A stretch of 64,000 nt of DNA from Ailurus styani (taxonomy: Eukaryota; Chordata; Mammalia; Carnivora; Ailuridae), in assembly GCA_002007465.1 (NCBI GenBank), contig LNAC01000003.1, positions 9,034,416 through 9,098,415 of the forward strand, given 5' to 3'. This document shows, in pieces, positions 1 to 10,640 of the stretch (positions are counted from its first letter, which is position 1; the number at the start of each line of letters is the position of its first letter). A program made the translations under genes and the position numbers. The notes beneath the pieces are model-generated. The model was not told the DNA's origin and ran no database searches. It saw only the letters and a program-made list of their open reading frames with translations.

Positions 1-640
1 ACTCCCCTGATTAGAACAAATACATGTTCCTCAGCCTGTTCTACAAAAGCCTCATTGGAGGCCCCTCTTCAGGTCTCTGGCTGATCTTACATGCTCTTCC
101 CTCTGTTCTCTTCCTTGGGCATGCTAAGAATTCTTCCAGGATCTTCAGCTTTAGAACCTTTGCACGAGACATATCCTCGCAGGAGTTCTCTTCCCCCTGC
201 TATTCGCTGAGCTGATCCTTCTCTGTCATTCAGATCTTAGTCCTGGAAATGTCCTCCCTGACCATCCGCTGAATTCAAAGCCAACTCCAAATCTTCACAT
301 CCAGTTCCTTGCAATTCAGGCCTTGGCTTCAGTATCCTTTGTGAAACCACTCCCCATCACCCAATGTAAGTTAGTAACCCTCCCCCATCCACACTCAGTC
401 ATGCTCTTAATTGTTAGAATAGCAGATGTCAGATTTTCTTGTTTATGTATGTGATTATATGTTTATGGTATGTTACTTCACTTTAGAATGTAGACTGTAT
501 GAAAGCAGGGGTCTCATTTTACTTGTTCAATGCCATATCCTCAGAATGTGTGATAGTAAAAAAAAAAAAAGAATTTGTGATAGTGCTTGGCCTACAGTAG
601 GGTGTTCAGTGAAAGTTTGTTTATTGGTTGAATGGTGAGT
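1..640 (+). repeat. L2-type LINE 3' remnant
   Basis: Diverged L2 end in sense orientation. Landmarks are a cttccttgggcatgc / cctttgcacgagac stretch, then a late 'tagactgtatgaaagcagggg...gtgcttggcctacagtaggg...tgttcagtgaaagtttg' block that parallels the L2 3' consensus. Divergence is high and no reading frame survives. A short A-run lies at 549-560. Exact ends are uncertain. Confidence 0.6.
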
Positions 641-950
641 TCAATTTACGAGTCAGTCACCTTAGAAAATTAAAAGGCTCATTATTATAAGTTCTAATCA
701 AATTCAGCACAAATATACAGGTAACAGATTAGGGGACTGTAGTGAAAAACACTATAATTTTGAAAATATTCTAAAGGATTTCTTTTTATTTTTCTTCTTT
801 TAAAGGGTTTCTTTTTAATAGATAATCTTAATGATGGTAATATCTCTTATTATAATATTTGCTCTAATTTTCATCCCTCAGGTATGTACTACCTAATAGC
901 AAGAGAAGGTTTTTTGGCAGTACTTTGCTATTAGAAAGTAGTCAGCCTAG
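641..950. other. Intronic AT-rich sequence, nothing recognised
   Basis: This part of the long-isoform intron shows no coding frame and no repeat I can name. It lies between the L2 remnant and the first CAN-SINE. Confidence 0.5.
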
Positions 951-951
951 A

Positions 952-1140
952 GCACCTGGGTGGCTCAGTTTGTTAAGCATCTGCCTTCAGCTCAGGTCAT
1001 GATCCCAGGGTCCTGGGATGGAGCCCTGCGTCAGGCTTCCTGCTGAGCAGGGAGCCGGCTTCTCCCTCTCCAGCTTCCCTATGCTTATGTTCCCTCTCTT
1101 GCTATCTCTGTCAAATAAATAAATAAAATCTTTTTTAAAA
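952..1140 (+). mobile_element. CAN-SINE (tRNA-Lys-derived carnivore SINE), sense
   Basis: Starts gcacctgggtggctcag, has the tRNA B-box part 'gctcaggtcatgatcccag', a CT-rich middle and an (AAAT)n-aaaatctt tail. Several differences from the young consensus and no clear target duplication suggest an older copy. Confidence 0.92.
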
Positions 1141-3215
1141 ATGAAGGAAAAAAATAGTCTAGTATAAAAAATTTACTATGGATAATCCATTTGGTGGATA
1201 AAACATATGTATGAACTCAAGAGTGTATTTATATTCAGCAAACACTTACCATGCCAGGTACTATCCTAGACGTATGGGATTCCAAAATGAATAAAATGCA
1301 ATAGATTGATCTCTATTAACTCAAAGATCTGTGAGTGATTAAAGATACAAAATTAACGAGACCGTGCTTTGAAAAGACTATACCATAGTTTGAACAAAAT
1401 AATGAGAGGTTAGTTTCTTTTAACACCTCTGGGCCATGAGCTCTCACTTATATGAATTTAGACACCATACAAATGCTTTCCTTCCTCCTAGGGGCAAATC
1501 ATTAATATGAAATTCAGTTACTCTGGTCTATAACACCTTTCACCATATCAAGTGAAAGTCATTTTCACAAAGAAGGGGGAGGGAGAAGGCTGTTTTTGAT
1601 GCCACTGTTTCAGTGGAGCAATTAAGCATCAGTTGTAACAGGAGGAAGTTGCCATATGAAAAAAAGTACAACAAAGAAAATTATTGTGCTCAGTGGTCGT
1701 GCAATGTCAGCTTATTATTTCTGGAGGGGCCGCAAGATGAGAAAATGACTCTTGAGTTACAGGGCCTGCGAAGCTGAATAACTCAGAAAATAGTGAAAAG
1801 GAATACAGGAGAAAATAATACAAAAATAAATAGCCATAGAAATTGTGTTGAGCTGAGCATGACCTTTGGAAAGAGAGGGAAGATTTTTGCATATCTAAGA
1901 AAATCTCATCACAGGCCTCCCTGAAAGATTAAAATGATTTCAATATTTTCCCATCTATTTAATGCAAACAGGTCTGACTTGCTCTGACTAAACGTCACAT
2001 TTCCTACTTAAATGCTATTATGCAGAGACAGAACATCAAGTTTACACTGGTTGCTCAAAGTCATTCTTAAAGACCAAGAATAAGTGCTGAAAATAATGAT
2101 TGGAAATGTTTGTGTGCCAGAGAGCCTTTTCTTGCAAACGTTTCTTTGGGCTTAGTTTCTCTCATAGGATTGGAGAGTACTATTATCAGTGTATCTCATT
2201 CAAACATTAATGAGGAAGCAGGTCATTCACCTTTTGAAAACTGCAGTATATATTGAGATGTCATTTCTCAGCTGTTCAATGGAAAGAACAGGCAAAAGCA
2301 CAGGGAGAAATATTTCTGCATCTAGAGATCCCTGGATGAAAAAGTATTCCTGTATATATTACTTCATATCTAGTTAATAGCACAGGATACAACTATTTTA
2401 CCAATTAGTATTAAATTTAGCACATAAAATATTAATTTCCAAAATATTTTGAAATTGTTTAGAGTAAGCTATCCTAAATAGAGTAAGTAAAAGCAGCATA
2501 TATACAAATTTTCTAACTTAAATGAGTAGGAAGAGTTTCCATATCTTTCAAAGAAATTTGAGTCTTTAAGCAGTATTAATTCTTCTATCCATATTTTTTG
2601 CTCTACTAAACCAGTGACACTTATGTACTAAAGCATAATACAGAACGCCATGGCTGTTTTGTTTTGTTTTGCTCAGTGTCTATCTTCTAAAATGCAAAAG
2701 GCTAGATAAAGGAAAGTATATTACTTGAAAACATTTCATACTTGAAATAAAATGCTGTTTTATCAGAAATTTCCGCAGGGAAAAACAAAAAACTCTGACT
2801 TTTGCTTTTTTGTGTGTGTGTGCCGTCAGTCTGTTCCCACTCTCGCAAGTAGCAACTTTAAAGCTCTTTTTCCTTCTTTGTTACCCTGCAAAGACCTTGT
2901 TCCTTTCCACTATTTACATTGAGAACGAGGGACTCATTTTTAGATGGCTCCAGATTCAATCCATTTTGCAGTGTGTTGAAGTTAAAAAAAAAAAGAAAGG
3001 CAAAAATCTGCTTCAGTATGACTGGTCAGTTGTAATATATTTTACAAGTTCAGACCAAAAAATGATCTGCTTCCAAGTTATTGCTTAAAATTGTCCCAGG
3101 GTATGGGTTTTAAGGTCATGTTATGAATTTTCCCACATTTGTGATCTCGACAAATTTTATATTTAATCTTTTGTGAAGAAGAATTTGTCTTTACCTTGAG
3201 CTGTGTTTGTGCTAG
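1141..3215. other. Intron upstream of the 3216 exon; weak ancient repeat at 1225-1390
   Basis: At 1225-1390 a segment (caaacacttaccatgccagg ... gggattccaaaatgaataaa) resembles the mammal-wide 'tatttattgagcacctactatg...ggatacagcagtgaacaa' repeat. The rest shows no gene. An ETS-like aggaggaagttg occurs at 1640-1651. A short (GT)n lies near 2810. Confidence 0.45.
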
Positions 3216-3342
3216 GCCATAAAATCAGGTGGTGACCCAGTGGAATCAACGGGGACGTTAAAGAGACTACAGAAACTGGTCCGGACCAAGAAAGCCAGGG
3301 CGCGGAGTCTGAAGGAGATGAAACCTGCCTTCATAAATCTCC
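3216..3342 (+). CDS. SAMSN1: SAMSN1 upstream exon (long-isoform specific), internal coding exon
   Basis: The exon lies between an acceptor ending gctag at 3215 and a strong donor gtaagt at 3343. It reads 42 open codons plus one base, and an in-frame TAG (3213-3215) immediately before it marks the acceptor as its limit. The peptide contains VESTGTLKRLQKLVRTKKAR and then SLKEMKPAFINL. This resembles the SASH1 segment with the pattern KRLHKLV..R..R..L..EEMKK, so I read it as the SASH1-like amino-terminal extension of long SAMSN1. It leaves in phase 1 and joins the exon at 5078 without breaking the frame (split codon c|aa, Gln). The segment is very basic. The first exon and start codon of this isoform are outside the window. 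An alternative acceptor at 3228 (atcag) would remove 13 bases; I prefer 3216 because it enters in phase 0. Gene identity rests on context with the downstream SAMSN1 exons and on family resemblance recalled from memory. Confidence 0.8.
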
Positions 3343-3629
3343 GTAAGTAAGCAATCAGAGTGCTGCTAAAAGTTCTTTGAAAAAGAACTGGGGTTGAGGG
3401 TTTTTAAATTACCAGTTTATTTGTGAAACAGATATCCTTACCCTTTCCTATTCCTGAATTTTCCTTTGTATGCCTCATATCTCCTTCCCTTCAAGACCAG
3501 ACTCAGGGATAGAGTGGGAGAAAGAGATAGTAAGGGTCAGCACTGTCCACTGTCCCCATTCTTTGGCCACAGAAAATGGTATCTCTATTTTGACGTTGAA
3601 TGTGGCAAAATGACCTGCTATGCAACTTA

Positions 3630-4311
3630 GATGTTCATTTATTTATTTATTTTTTATCATGTTATGTGTTATGTTAGTCACCATATATCATTTTTTTGAT
3701 GTAGTGTTCCAAGATTCATTGTTTACATATAACACCCACTGCTCCATGCAATACGTGCCCTACTTAATACCCACCACCAGGCTCACCCATTCCCCCACCT
3801 CCCTCCCCTCTAAAACCCTCAGTTTGTTTCTTGGAGTCCACAGTCTCTCATGGTTCATCTCCCACTGATTTCCCCCCTTCACTTTTCCTTTCCTTCTCCT
3901 AATGTCCTCCATGTTGTTCTTTATGTTCCACAAGTAAGTGAAACCATAGGATACTTGACTTTCTCTGCTTGACTTATTTCACTCAGCATAATCTCCTCCA
4001 GTCCCATCCATGTTGATGCAGAAGTTGGGTATTCATCCTTTCTGGTGGCTCCATCAGGGAAATTCAAATCAAAACCACATTGAGATACCACCTTACACCA
4101 GTTAGAATGACAAAAATTAACAAGGCAAGAAACAACAAATGTTGGAGAGGATGTGGAGAAAGGCGAACCCTCTTACACTGTTGGTGGGAATGCATGTTGG
4201 TGCAGCTACTTTGGAAAACAGGGTGGAGATTCCTCAAAAAATTAAAAATAGAGCTACCTTATGGCAATTGTACTACTGGGTATTTACTCCATGGATGTTC
4301 ATTTATTTATT
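3630..4311 (-). mobile_element. 5'-truncated L1 with twin-priming inversion, flanked by 18-bp duplications
   Basis: About 3648-4052 is antisense carnivore L1 3' sequence (ccctcagtttgtttc, gacttatttcactcagcata). At about 4053 the sequence switches to sense-oriented L1 ORF2 code (aaaaccacattgagatacc, ttggtgggaatgca). The block is bounded by an exact 18-bp direct repeat gatgttcatttatttatt at 3630-3647 and 4294-4311. One strand reads antisense and the other half sense between a single target duplication, which is the signature of twin priming. Open frames here (4080-4322, 3620-3868) are L1 fragments, not host genes. Confidence 0.9.
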
Positions 4312-5077
4312 CACAATCATAGGCTATTGATCATAATCTTTGGTTTACACCAGTTAAACATTTGAACTGAAAGAGATTCAGTGATATGGTACAATTTACT
4401 ATGGGCAATATATATTTCTATTTTCTGTAACCGTTTTATATATTACTAGAAATTTCATCAGACCCATTGCCACATGTAAATATAGGTCTCCCTAATTAAC
4501 TTTATAGTATTAAAGATACACCTTCTCTTGTTGTTTTCTCAGTCCTGATCTTCCTTTTCCAAAATATTTCACTGTGACAAATACTGTGTGCATAAATCTC
4601 TTTATAGATTGATATTAGAAAAAAAATTAGAATGCCAATAGGATTTCAGCCCATGTCCACTGAGATTTCATTTTCTTATAAAAGGGGAATATTTCATTTA
4701 CTTGCTTATGATGTTCTTTATATACATTACCTCGAAATATTAAAAAATATGTAAGAATATAAGCATACCCTATGTTAATGTATATCGGGATTTTTTTTAA
4801 TTTGTAATTTGTGGCTTTCAGTCATTGTAGTCAAACTGAATTTAATCATTATATACAGCTTCAAAATATTTTAGGTAAACCTGTCTTTATAAAAAAATCA
4901 TTTACTATACAAAAGATTACTCTTTAAAGAATTGTAATTATAAATTATTTTGTAAAATTAAATGATTTCCCGTTTTATCCTGTGGTGTTCATTTCTACTA
5001 TGTAAAAGGAAATATAATAGTCATAATTTCTACCTGCGTAAAATTATTTGACTTACTTATTTTTCTTTGTCATTCAG
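4312..5077. other. Intron between long-isoform exons, no feature
   Basis: AT-rich sequence between the L1 and the exon at 5078. Only the splice acceptor region just before 5078 is notable. Confidence 0.5.
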
Positions 5078-5430
5078 AAGATGAAGATGAAACATCAATT
5101 TCCTGTATGAAATTAGCCAAATCCCAAGAAAAGAAAATTAGTAATGTTAGCACAAGAGGAAAGGAAGAAATGGAGATTGGATTGGATTCTGTTTCTGCAT
5201 CACTGGCTAGATCCAACACTTCAACTGGATGCAATTCAGCAGAAATGTTATCCCACAACAAAGGTGAAGTTCAGATGTGGAACAGCTGGAAGCCTTTTCC
5301 AGAAAACCCTCTCTGGACATCTGTTGATTTCCAGATTGCCCAAATTGGACCCTGGAACAACTGTTCCCACTGTACTCACCACCCACAATTTAAGTCTTCT
5401 TATACAGATATGGATCTCCCACATTCTTGG
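5078..5430 (+). CDS. SAMSN1: SAMSN1 second upstream exon (long-isoform specific), internal coding exon
   Basis: This 353-base exon has acceptor ttgtcattcag before 5078 and donor gtaagt at 5431. Joined to the 3216-3342 exon it reads about 118 codons with no stop, entering in phase 1 and leaving in phase 0 at a TGG codon. It opens acidic (DEDETS), then has a lysine-rich stretch (KLAKSQEKK) and a Ser-rich stretch (LDSVSASLARSNTST), and ends in a tryptophan- and cysteine-rich tail (WNSWKPF, FQIAQIGPWNNC, CSHCTHH). No SH3, SAM or membrane segment is present. Phase-0 exit lets it join the 57827 exon directly, skipping 37519, or reach the 37519 exon through a weak acceptor. Without splicing it would read four more codons (Val-Ser-Leu-stop). 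The exon structure is well supported; the function of this part of the protein is unknown to me. Confidence 0.82.
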
Positions 5431-5769
5431 GTAAGTTTGTAAAGAAAAGAAATATATTGTCTCATCTGGATGTTTTTACCGGCAGGAAAGAAACAGATAA
5501 CGAAAGTGCTAATCAGTCAAATTTATCAGTGTCAGGAAAGTTACTGGAACTAGAATTGTCTTTCCAAAAAGCAATGCAGCTCTTATGACTTTTGCTATCA
5601 TGTTACTGTTGTATATACATATATATGTACCTCGTGTTTGAATAAACTACTGCACAGTATTTTTTAGAGAATTTTTTTTTAATTGAAGGAAGACTTTGGC
5701 TGTTGATTCAGATCAAGACATGGATTGAATTGTCTAAATCATTGCTGTGGTCATGAAGTTTCACTGACA

Positions 5770-6090
5770 AATAATAGCTAACTTAAATGAGCATTTTCTA
5801 TGTGCCTGCCATTCCTCTAAGTACTTTATCATTTTATTTAAGGTAGGGAAAGTTATTCTAATACTGATTCCCCCATTTTAAGGTAGGGAAATTTATTCTA
5901 ATAACTTTAAGGTAGGGAAAGTTATTCTAATACTGATTCCCCCATTTTACAGTTAAGAAAAATGAGGCACAAAAAAAAGTTAGCAACAGGTACAATGTCA
6001 CAGAGCTAACAAAAAGTGGAGCCATGATCTAGAACCTAGACGGTCTTATGCTAAAGATCCTGCTTTTAGCTAATATACTATAGTGTTTCC
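5770..6090 (+). repeat. MIR SINE with internal tandem duplication
   Basis: A MIR-like 'gcattttctatgtgcctgcc...taagtactttatc' start and 'cccccattttacagttaaga...gaggcac...gtcacagagctaac' end. The middle holds three copies of aaggtagggaaa.ttattctaat at 5840, 5880 and 5909. Confidence 0.75.
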
Positions 6091-6149
6091 CATACGCTAA
6101 ACTAGGTCCTAATGCTATATGACACAAGAGAAAGAGTAGGGACCCTGGA

Positions 6150-6310
6150 GTTACACAAAATTGGGTTTGGATCCAAGCACTGCTACTTGTTTGACTCGGG
6201 CAAATTAATTAAAAGCTTTTTATCTTAATTTTCTCAATTGTCAAATGGGAATAGTAAATTAAATTCATGAGGTAATTGAGAAACTGAAACTAAATAACAC
6301 AAATATCCTA
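6150..6310 (+). repeat. MIR SINE fragment
   Basis: Pattern 'ggagttacac...gggtttggatcc...cactgctacttgtttgactcgggcaa...ttctcaattgtcaaatggg' matches the MIR core and flank. Diverged. Confidence 0.6.
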
Positions 6311-6985
6311 GGACTTAAGAGTAATTTTTTTTTCACCTTGATTGTAAGTTACTTAAGACATGTGTTTTGTACCTTTATTTCTCTACAGTTCATGGTCATT
6401 TGTGCTTGTAATGAATGAATGGAACAACTTTGTGTTCCCAGGATCCCTACTGTATACCATTTTGCTCTAAGAATCCATTTCTCACTAGACAGAGGCTATA
6501 TTTCATGGTGCATTAGAGCTCTCTGAAGAGGCTTGGAGTCCTTTTCACCTTTTAAGACTTGTGTACTAATTTAGGTCTTTGCAGACTGGAGCTAAAGTAA
6601 TCTGTGTTCAAAGTACCACATTAAATATTACAGGTGTCTAGTAGCAGACTTGGAACTGATAAAACTGTCCAGCATCAATTATTTTTAGAAATGTCTCTGC
6701 CACTTCCTTAGTCTTCATCTTCTCTTTTGGGGCCACTGGGTTTTGCACCCTTCCTCCTGGAGGACGTTCTTAGAGTGCAGCTGGTAATATAATTAGGAAC
6801 TACTTCTGAAGGCTCCCCTTAACAGCTTCAGGATCAAGATCAAGAATAATGACTACTTGGGAAGTAGCAAAGCTATTGTATAAGACTCTAAATTCACATA
6901 TTTAGAGCTTCTTTCAAGAGTAAAATCTGGAGTCCTTAACTTGGCAGTTCTGGATTTTAGCAGTCTGACCTCAGTCTAACTCTTC
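6311..6985. other. Intron, nothing recognised
   Basis: No coding exon or nameable repeat in this stretch. Confidence 0.4.
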
Positions 6986-6989
6986 AGCA

Positions 6990-7260
6990 TTGTCTACAAC
7001 TTCTCCTTGTGCATTTCCTGTGCTGGGCCACTGAACTGAATGATTTGCTTATTCCTAATGACTATCTTGTACTTTCCTGTCTCGCTGTCTTTGTGTTTAT
7101 GTATTGGCCTCTGCCTAGCATGTTATTCTCAACTTTAACCGTTACCCTAGCCCTTAAGACGAGGATTACTTTGTTGTCCTTTAGGAAGACTTTCTGGATC
7201 ATGCCAGATAGAAGTAATTGTTCCTTCCTTTGACCTTCTAGAGAACTTAAAGTCATTATT
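6990..7260 (+). repeat. L2-type LINE remnant
   Basis: Diverged text similar to the L2 3' region (cttctccttgtgcatttcctg...tggcctctgcctagcatgtt). The two small opposite frames over it are chance. Confidence 0.5.
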
Positions 7261-7264
7261 CTTT

Positions 7265-7400
7265 CATTATATATTTATCAAACACATATTGGCATTACTG
7301 TGTACCAGTCTGCAATATCAGCACTGGGGATACAGAGCCAAACAATACATACACTGCCCCCATCTTCATGGAGTTTACCGTACTCTACCTTATGGTGGAA
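7265..7400 (+). repeat. Ancient mammal-wide repeat fragment (L2-associated type)
   Basis: Matches the widespread 'tttat..aacacatatt...gcactggggatacagagcca...cccatcttcatggagttta' pattern. I cannot assign the family firmly. Confidence 0.5.
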
Positions 7401-9197
7401 TGAGTTGAGCATTTGTTTATTTGCTGTTAAGTAATTTATCTTTGTATCCTCTATAGTCCCTAGAATCTAATGGATCCTAGATTAATATTTGAGTGGCATT
7501 TGCTGACTAAATGAAAGGAGTTTGAGGAACCAATGGATTTTGTTTCCATAGATGTACATAAAATATTTGTTTTCATTTTTCTAACTGTTCTTATTTCAAT
7601 CCAATTATACATAAACTCAGTTATTGTGTATGTGTGTCTATGAAAGTGTGTCTGGATTTAATTATGTATACACAGTAACGTTTTTCGTTTCTTTTGGTGG
7701 TGGTTTTGTCGATTTTAGTACATAACTAAATGATTAAGTAAATGAGCTTTATCTGCAGAAGGTCAAACGTATCTGCGGAATACTCAGAATTTCAGATGAT
7801 CATGTTCAGCATTTGTGACAGGAAAACCTCACAGGATTTGGAGAGAGAGTTCAAGAACATGCTAGAGTTAAATTGGTTTGGTAAACTTAATGAGACCACT
7901 TCCACTCAGGGATTTGAGACACCGAATGAAAGAAGTTGGATGAGTGCAAATTATTATTTTTATATTCTACACATATATTCTATAATAATATCAAGTGAAA
8001 AATGCCTGGTTTCATTTTAGCATTGCTGGTATTTTTTTCTGTAGTAATTGCAGGGTTATTATTTGGAGTATACTTTTAACTTTCATTCTATAGAAGGTAC
8101 AGAAGGCAAATAGTGTTGAGGGAAAAGTTGTGCTTCTGAAATGAGTGTTACTTACCATCCATGACAGGTAGTCAGAGGTGACATTTTTGCAATTTTAAAG
8201 GGTAAAAGTGTGACCAGGTTTTTTTAAATGTACCAACATATGCAGATATGCTGGAGCTGAGCCAAAAGCCTGCATTTCAGGGAAAACAAAACCAATCCAC
8301 AAAGACACTAGTTTCTCCTTGACTTCAGAAATTTCAGCAACAGTAGATTCCAGTGTCTTTGATCTTGTTACCAAAGCAGAATTTTTAGGTGGCCTGAAAC
8401 TGACTTGTCTTCCAGAAAGTTCTTATTCACCTTAGTCTGACTCCCTGGTAATCCCACTGTAGGCTCATACTCTCAAAGCTGGTTCTTATAGAACTGGGTT
8501 TAACACCAATTCTGACCTCACCAGCACAGTGAGTTTAGGCAAACTCCTCACCTTCCTTAACCCACTAATTCCAATTCTGGGCATTGCTATCAGACCCTAC
8601 TCATCCCCTCTCTTCTGAGTGACTCTTTGTGTACTGAAAACACCCATTTGTAAAACAAGGTTATCGACATCTACCATGTGGGGCTATTGGGAAGGTTAAA
8701 AAAATGGTGCCAGGACTCAGGTGATAGTACCCGATATTCACACCAAACCAAAGAATCAAGAGACTTGTGTTGGGCTTGGAAAGAAGCAACATTTTATTTG
8801 GTGGAGATGCCATAAACAAACTGAAATCAGACAGGGGAATATATTATTTGTGAAGGGCTTTTCACAGAAGTCAACAGGAGGAGGATGAGACCCACACAGA
8901 TAGTTAATGTGTAGTTTAGTTGTTTGCAAGGTCTTTGGGATCTAGAGTATGGGGAAAGATAAGTGATTATGGAATTGATATAAACTGAGAAAGGTAAAGA
9001 CCTGATTTGTGAAAGTATATACTCCACAAGAGAAGTGTGAAAGGAAAAACTACTTAAGGATACAGGGGTTTTTTCCATATCTAAGATGAGTGGTGTAGAG
9101 AGGGAATTTCAGATGCATTTAAGAAAGGTAATAGTGGAGGTAACCAAAAATAATATTTGAAGCTGAATGTTTACCATCAGTTTACAAGAAGAGTGAT
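7401..9197. other. Intron, mostly unassigned
   Basis: Unassigned sequence with weak MIR-like wording near 8490-8700. No exon with splice sites and family similarity was seen. Frames at 7742-8020 and 8827-9078 have no recognisable protein. Confidence 0.4.
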
Positions 9198-9213
9198 TGA
9201 AGGGGGTACTTAT

Positions 9214-9420
9214 TTTTTTTTTTTTTTTTTAAAGATTTTATTTATTTATTTCACAGCGGGAGAGAGATCACAAGGAGGCAGAGAGGCAGGCAGAGAGAGA
9301 GAGGGGGAAGCAGGCTCCCTGCGGAGCAGAGAGCCCGACGCGGGCCTCGATCCCAGGACCCTGAGATCATGACCTGGGCCGAAAGCAGAGGCTTTAACCC
9401 ACTGAGCCACCCAGGCGCCC
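9214..9420 (-). mobile_element. Young CAN-SINE, antisense to SAMSN1
   Basis: Poly-T, then aaagattttatttatttat, an AG-rich middle with gaggcaggcagagag, and the reversed head ending gagccacccaggcgccc. It is flanked by an exact 16-bp duplication tgaagggggtacttat at 9198-9213 and 9421-9436. Short frames across it are SINE text. Confidence 0.97.
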
Positions 9421-9436
9421 TGAAGGGGGTACTTAT

Positions 9437-10420
9437 GATGAAGCTCTGCATGCTAAGAGCTTGAAACATCTTAACAAAAGAGTAAAGTGCGTCAGAAGAG
9501 ACTTGGTTGGGAAGAAGGGCAAGAAAAAATAAAATGCATATTTTGCAAAGGAGACAAGACCGTCCTTTAATATAATGTTATGATAATACCAAACATACTC
9601 TTCAAAACCTGGGATAATTTTTCAGATTTTTAAGATGGATAAACAACTTATTTTTGTAATATAAAGAAATTGAAGTAATCTTGACATGAAAAGGGGGAGC
9701 AGATATCCATTTTTCCCTTCGTATGTCTAAAGTATTTTATAAAAATAGTGTGATCTACTTAAGAAGTGATAATAGCAAAAGCTCTTTCAGGAAGAAGGAA
9801 AGTCAAAGGCCTGAAATAACAGAACAGAGACCCAAGTACAGGATAATTCAAATACAACGTGGATAGAAAAGTAATAATGAGAATTAGATAAAAATCAAAA
9901 AACAAGTGAGGGTTATATACAGAATCTCAAGGTGAGAAAATAAACAGAACTCTACTTAAAGCATCTTAAAGTACATAAGAAGAGGATGAGAAGAGTGGAG
10001 TACTAAGGTCATGTTGGAGTAGTATGTGAACTTGTCACAACTATGCCAGAAGAGAAAGCGTGGATAATGGAAAATTTCTATAGGGAACTGTTTCAGTGAG
10101 AGGAACAGGATGTGTTTTCAAACTCACCAAGAAATAGAGGAACAAAATATTTTACAATTAACCTTCCAATTTAAATGGGGAGTAGAGGATATTCTAATTA
10201 TTGACATGGAAAAATGCTCCTGAGACCACTAGACCCACTGCTGAATTGTATAGGAGTTTTTATACTGACCAAGAAAACTACTGATCTGTGGGAAAGAAGT
10301 GACCAAAGCAGGATAACCTGTTTGTGGGCCTCTTCTTCCTTCTGTATATTCTCCACCTTGGCGATCTTTCCCAGTCTCTCTGACCCTGGTCTGCTTCCTT
10401 CAATCAACATGACATGTCAT
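9437..10420. other. Intron, nothing recognised
   Basis: AT-rich sequence without a nameable repeat. The overlapping frames near 10198-10444 lie on both strands and resemble no protein I know. Confidence 0.4.
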
Positions 10421-10472
10421 TACCAGATTAATCTACCAGATTAATTTACTTGACTAATCTACCTGATTAATG
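10421..10472 (+). repeat. Four-copy 13-bp tandem repeat
   Basis: Units start at 10421, 10434, 10447 and 10460: taccagattaatc, taccagattaatt, tacttgactaatc, tacctgattaatg. Each carries a TAAT core. Confidence 0.9.
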
Positions 10473-10479
10473 ATTCCAA

Positions 10480-10640
10480 AGCTTTGTGAGGGGAGCACCC
10501 ACCTTTAAATATCTTCCCAACATCGACAGGGTCAAATGCAAACTCATTCACCTAACCTGCCCTCTTAACTAGATCCCCACAAGTCTCTTCCACAGACACA
10601 CTCTACTGTCAACAACGTGGTACCAAACACTGATTTGTCT
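10480..10640 (+). repeat. L2-type LINE remnant
   Basis: Weak match to L2 wording ('gggtcaaatgcaaactcatt...aacctgccctc...actagatcccc'). Confidence 0.4.

Noticed and set aside
4080..4322. 80-codon frame with Cys-rich start
   Set aside because: It is a fragment of L1 ORF2 in the inverted part of the twin-primed L1.
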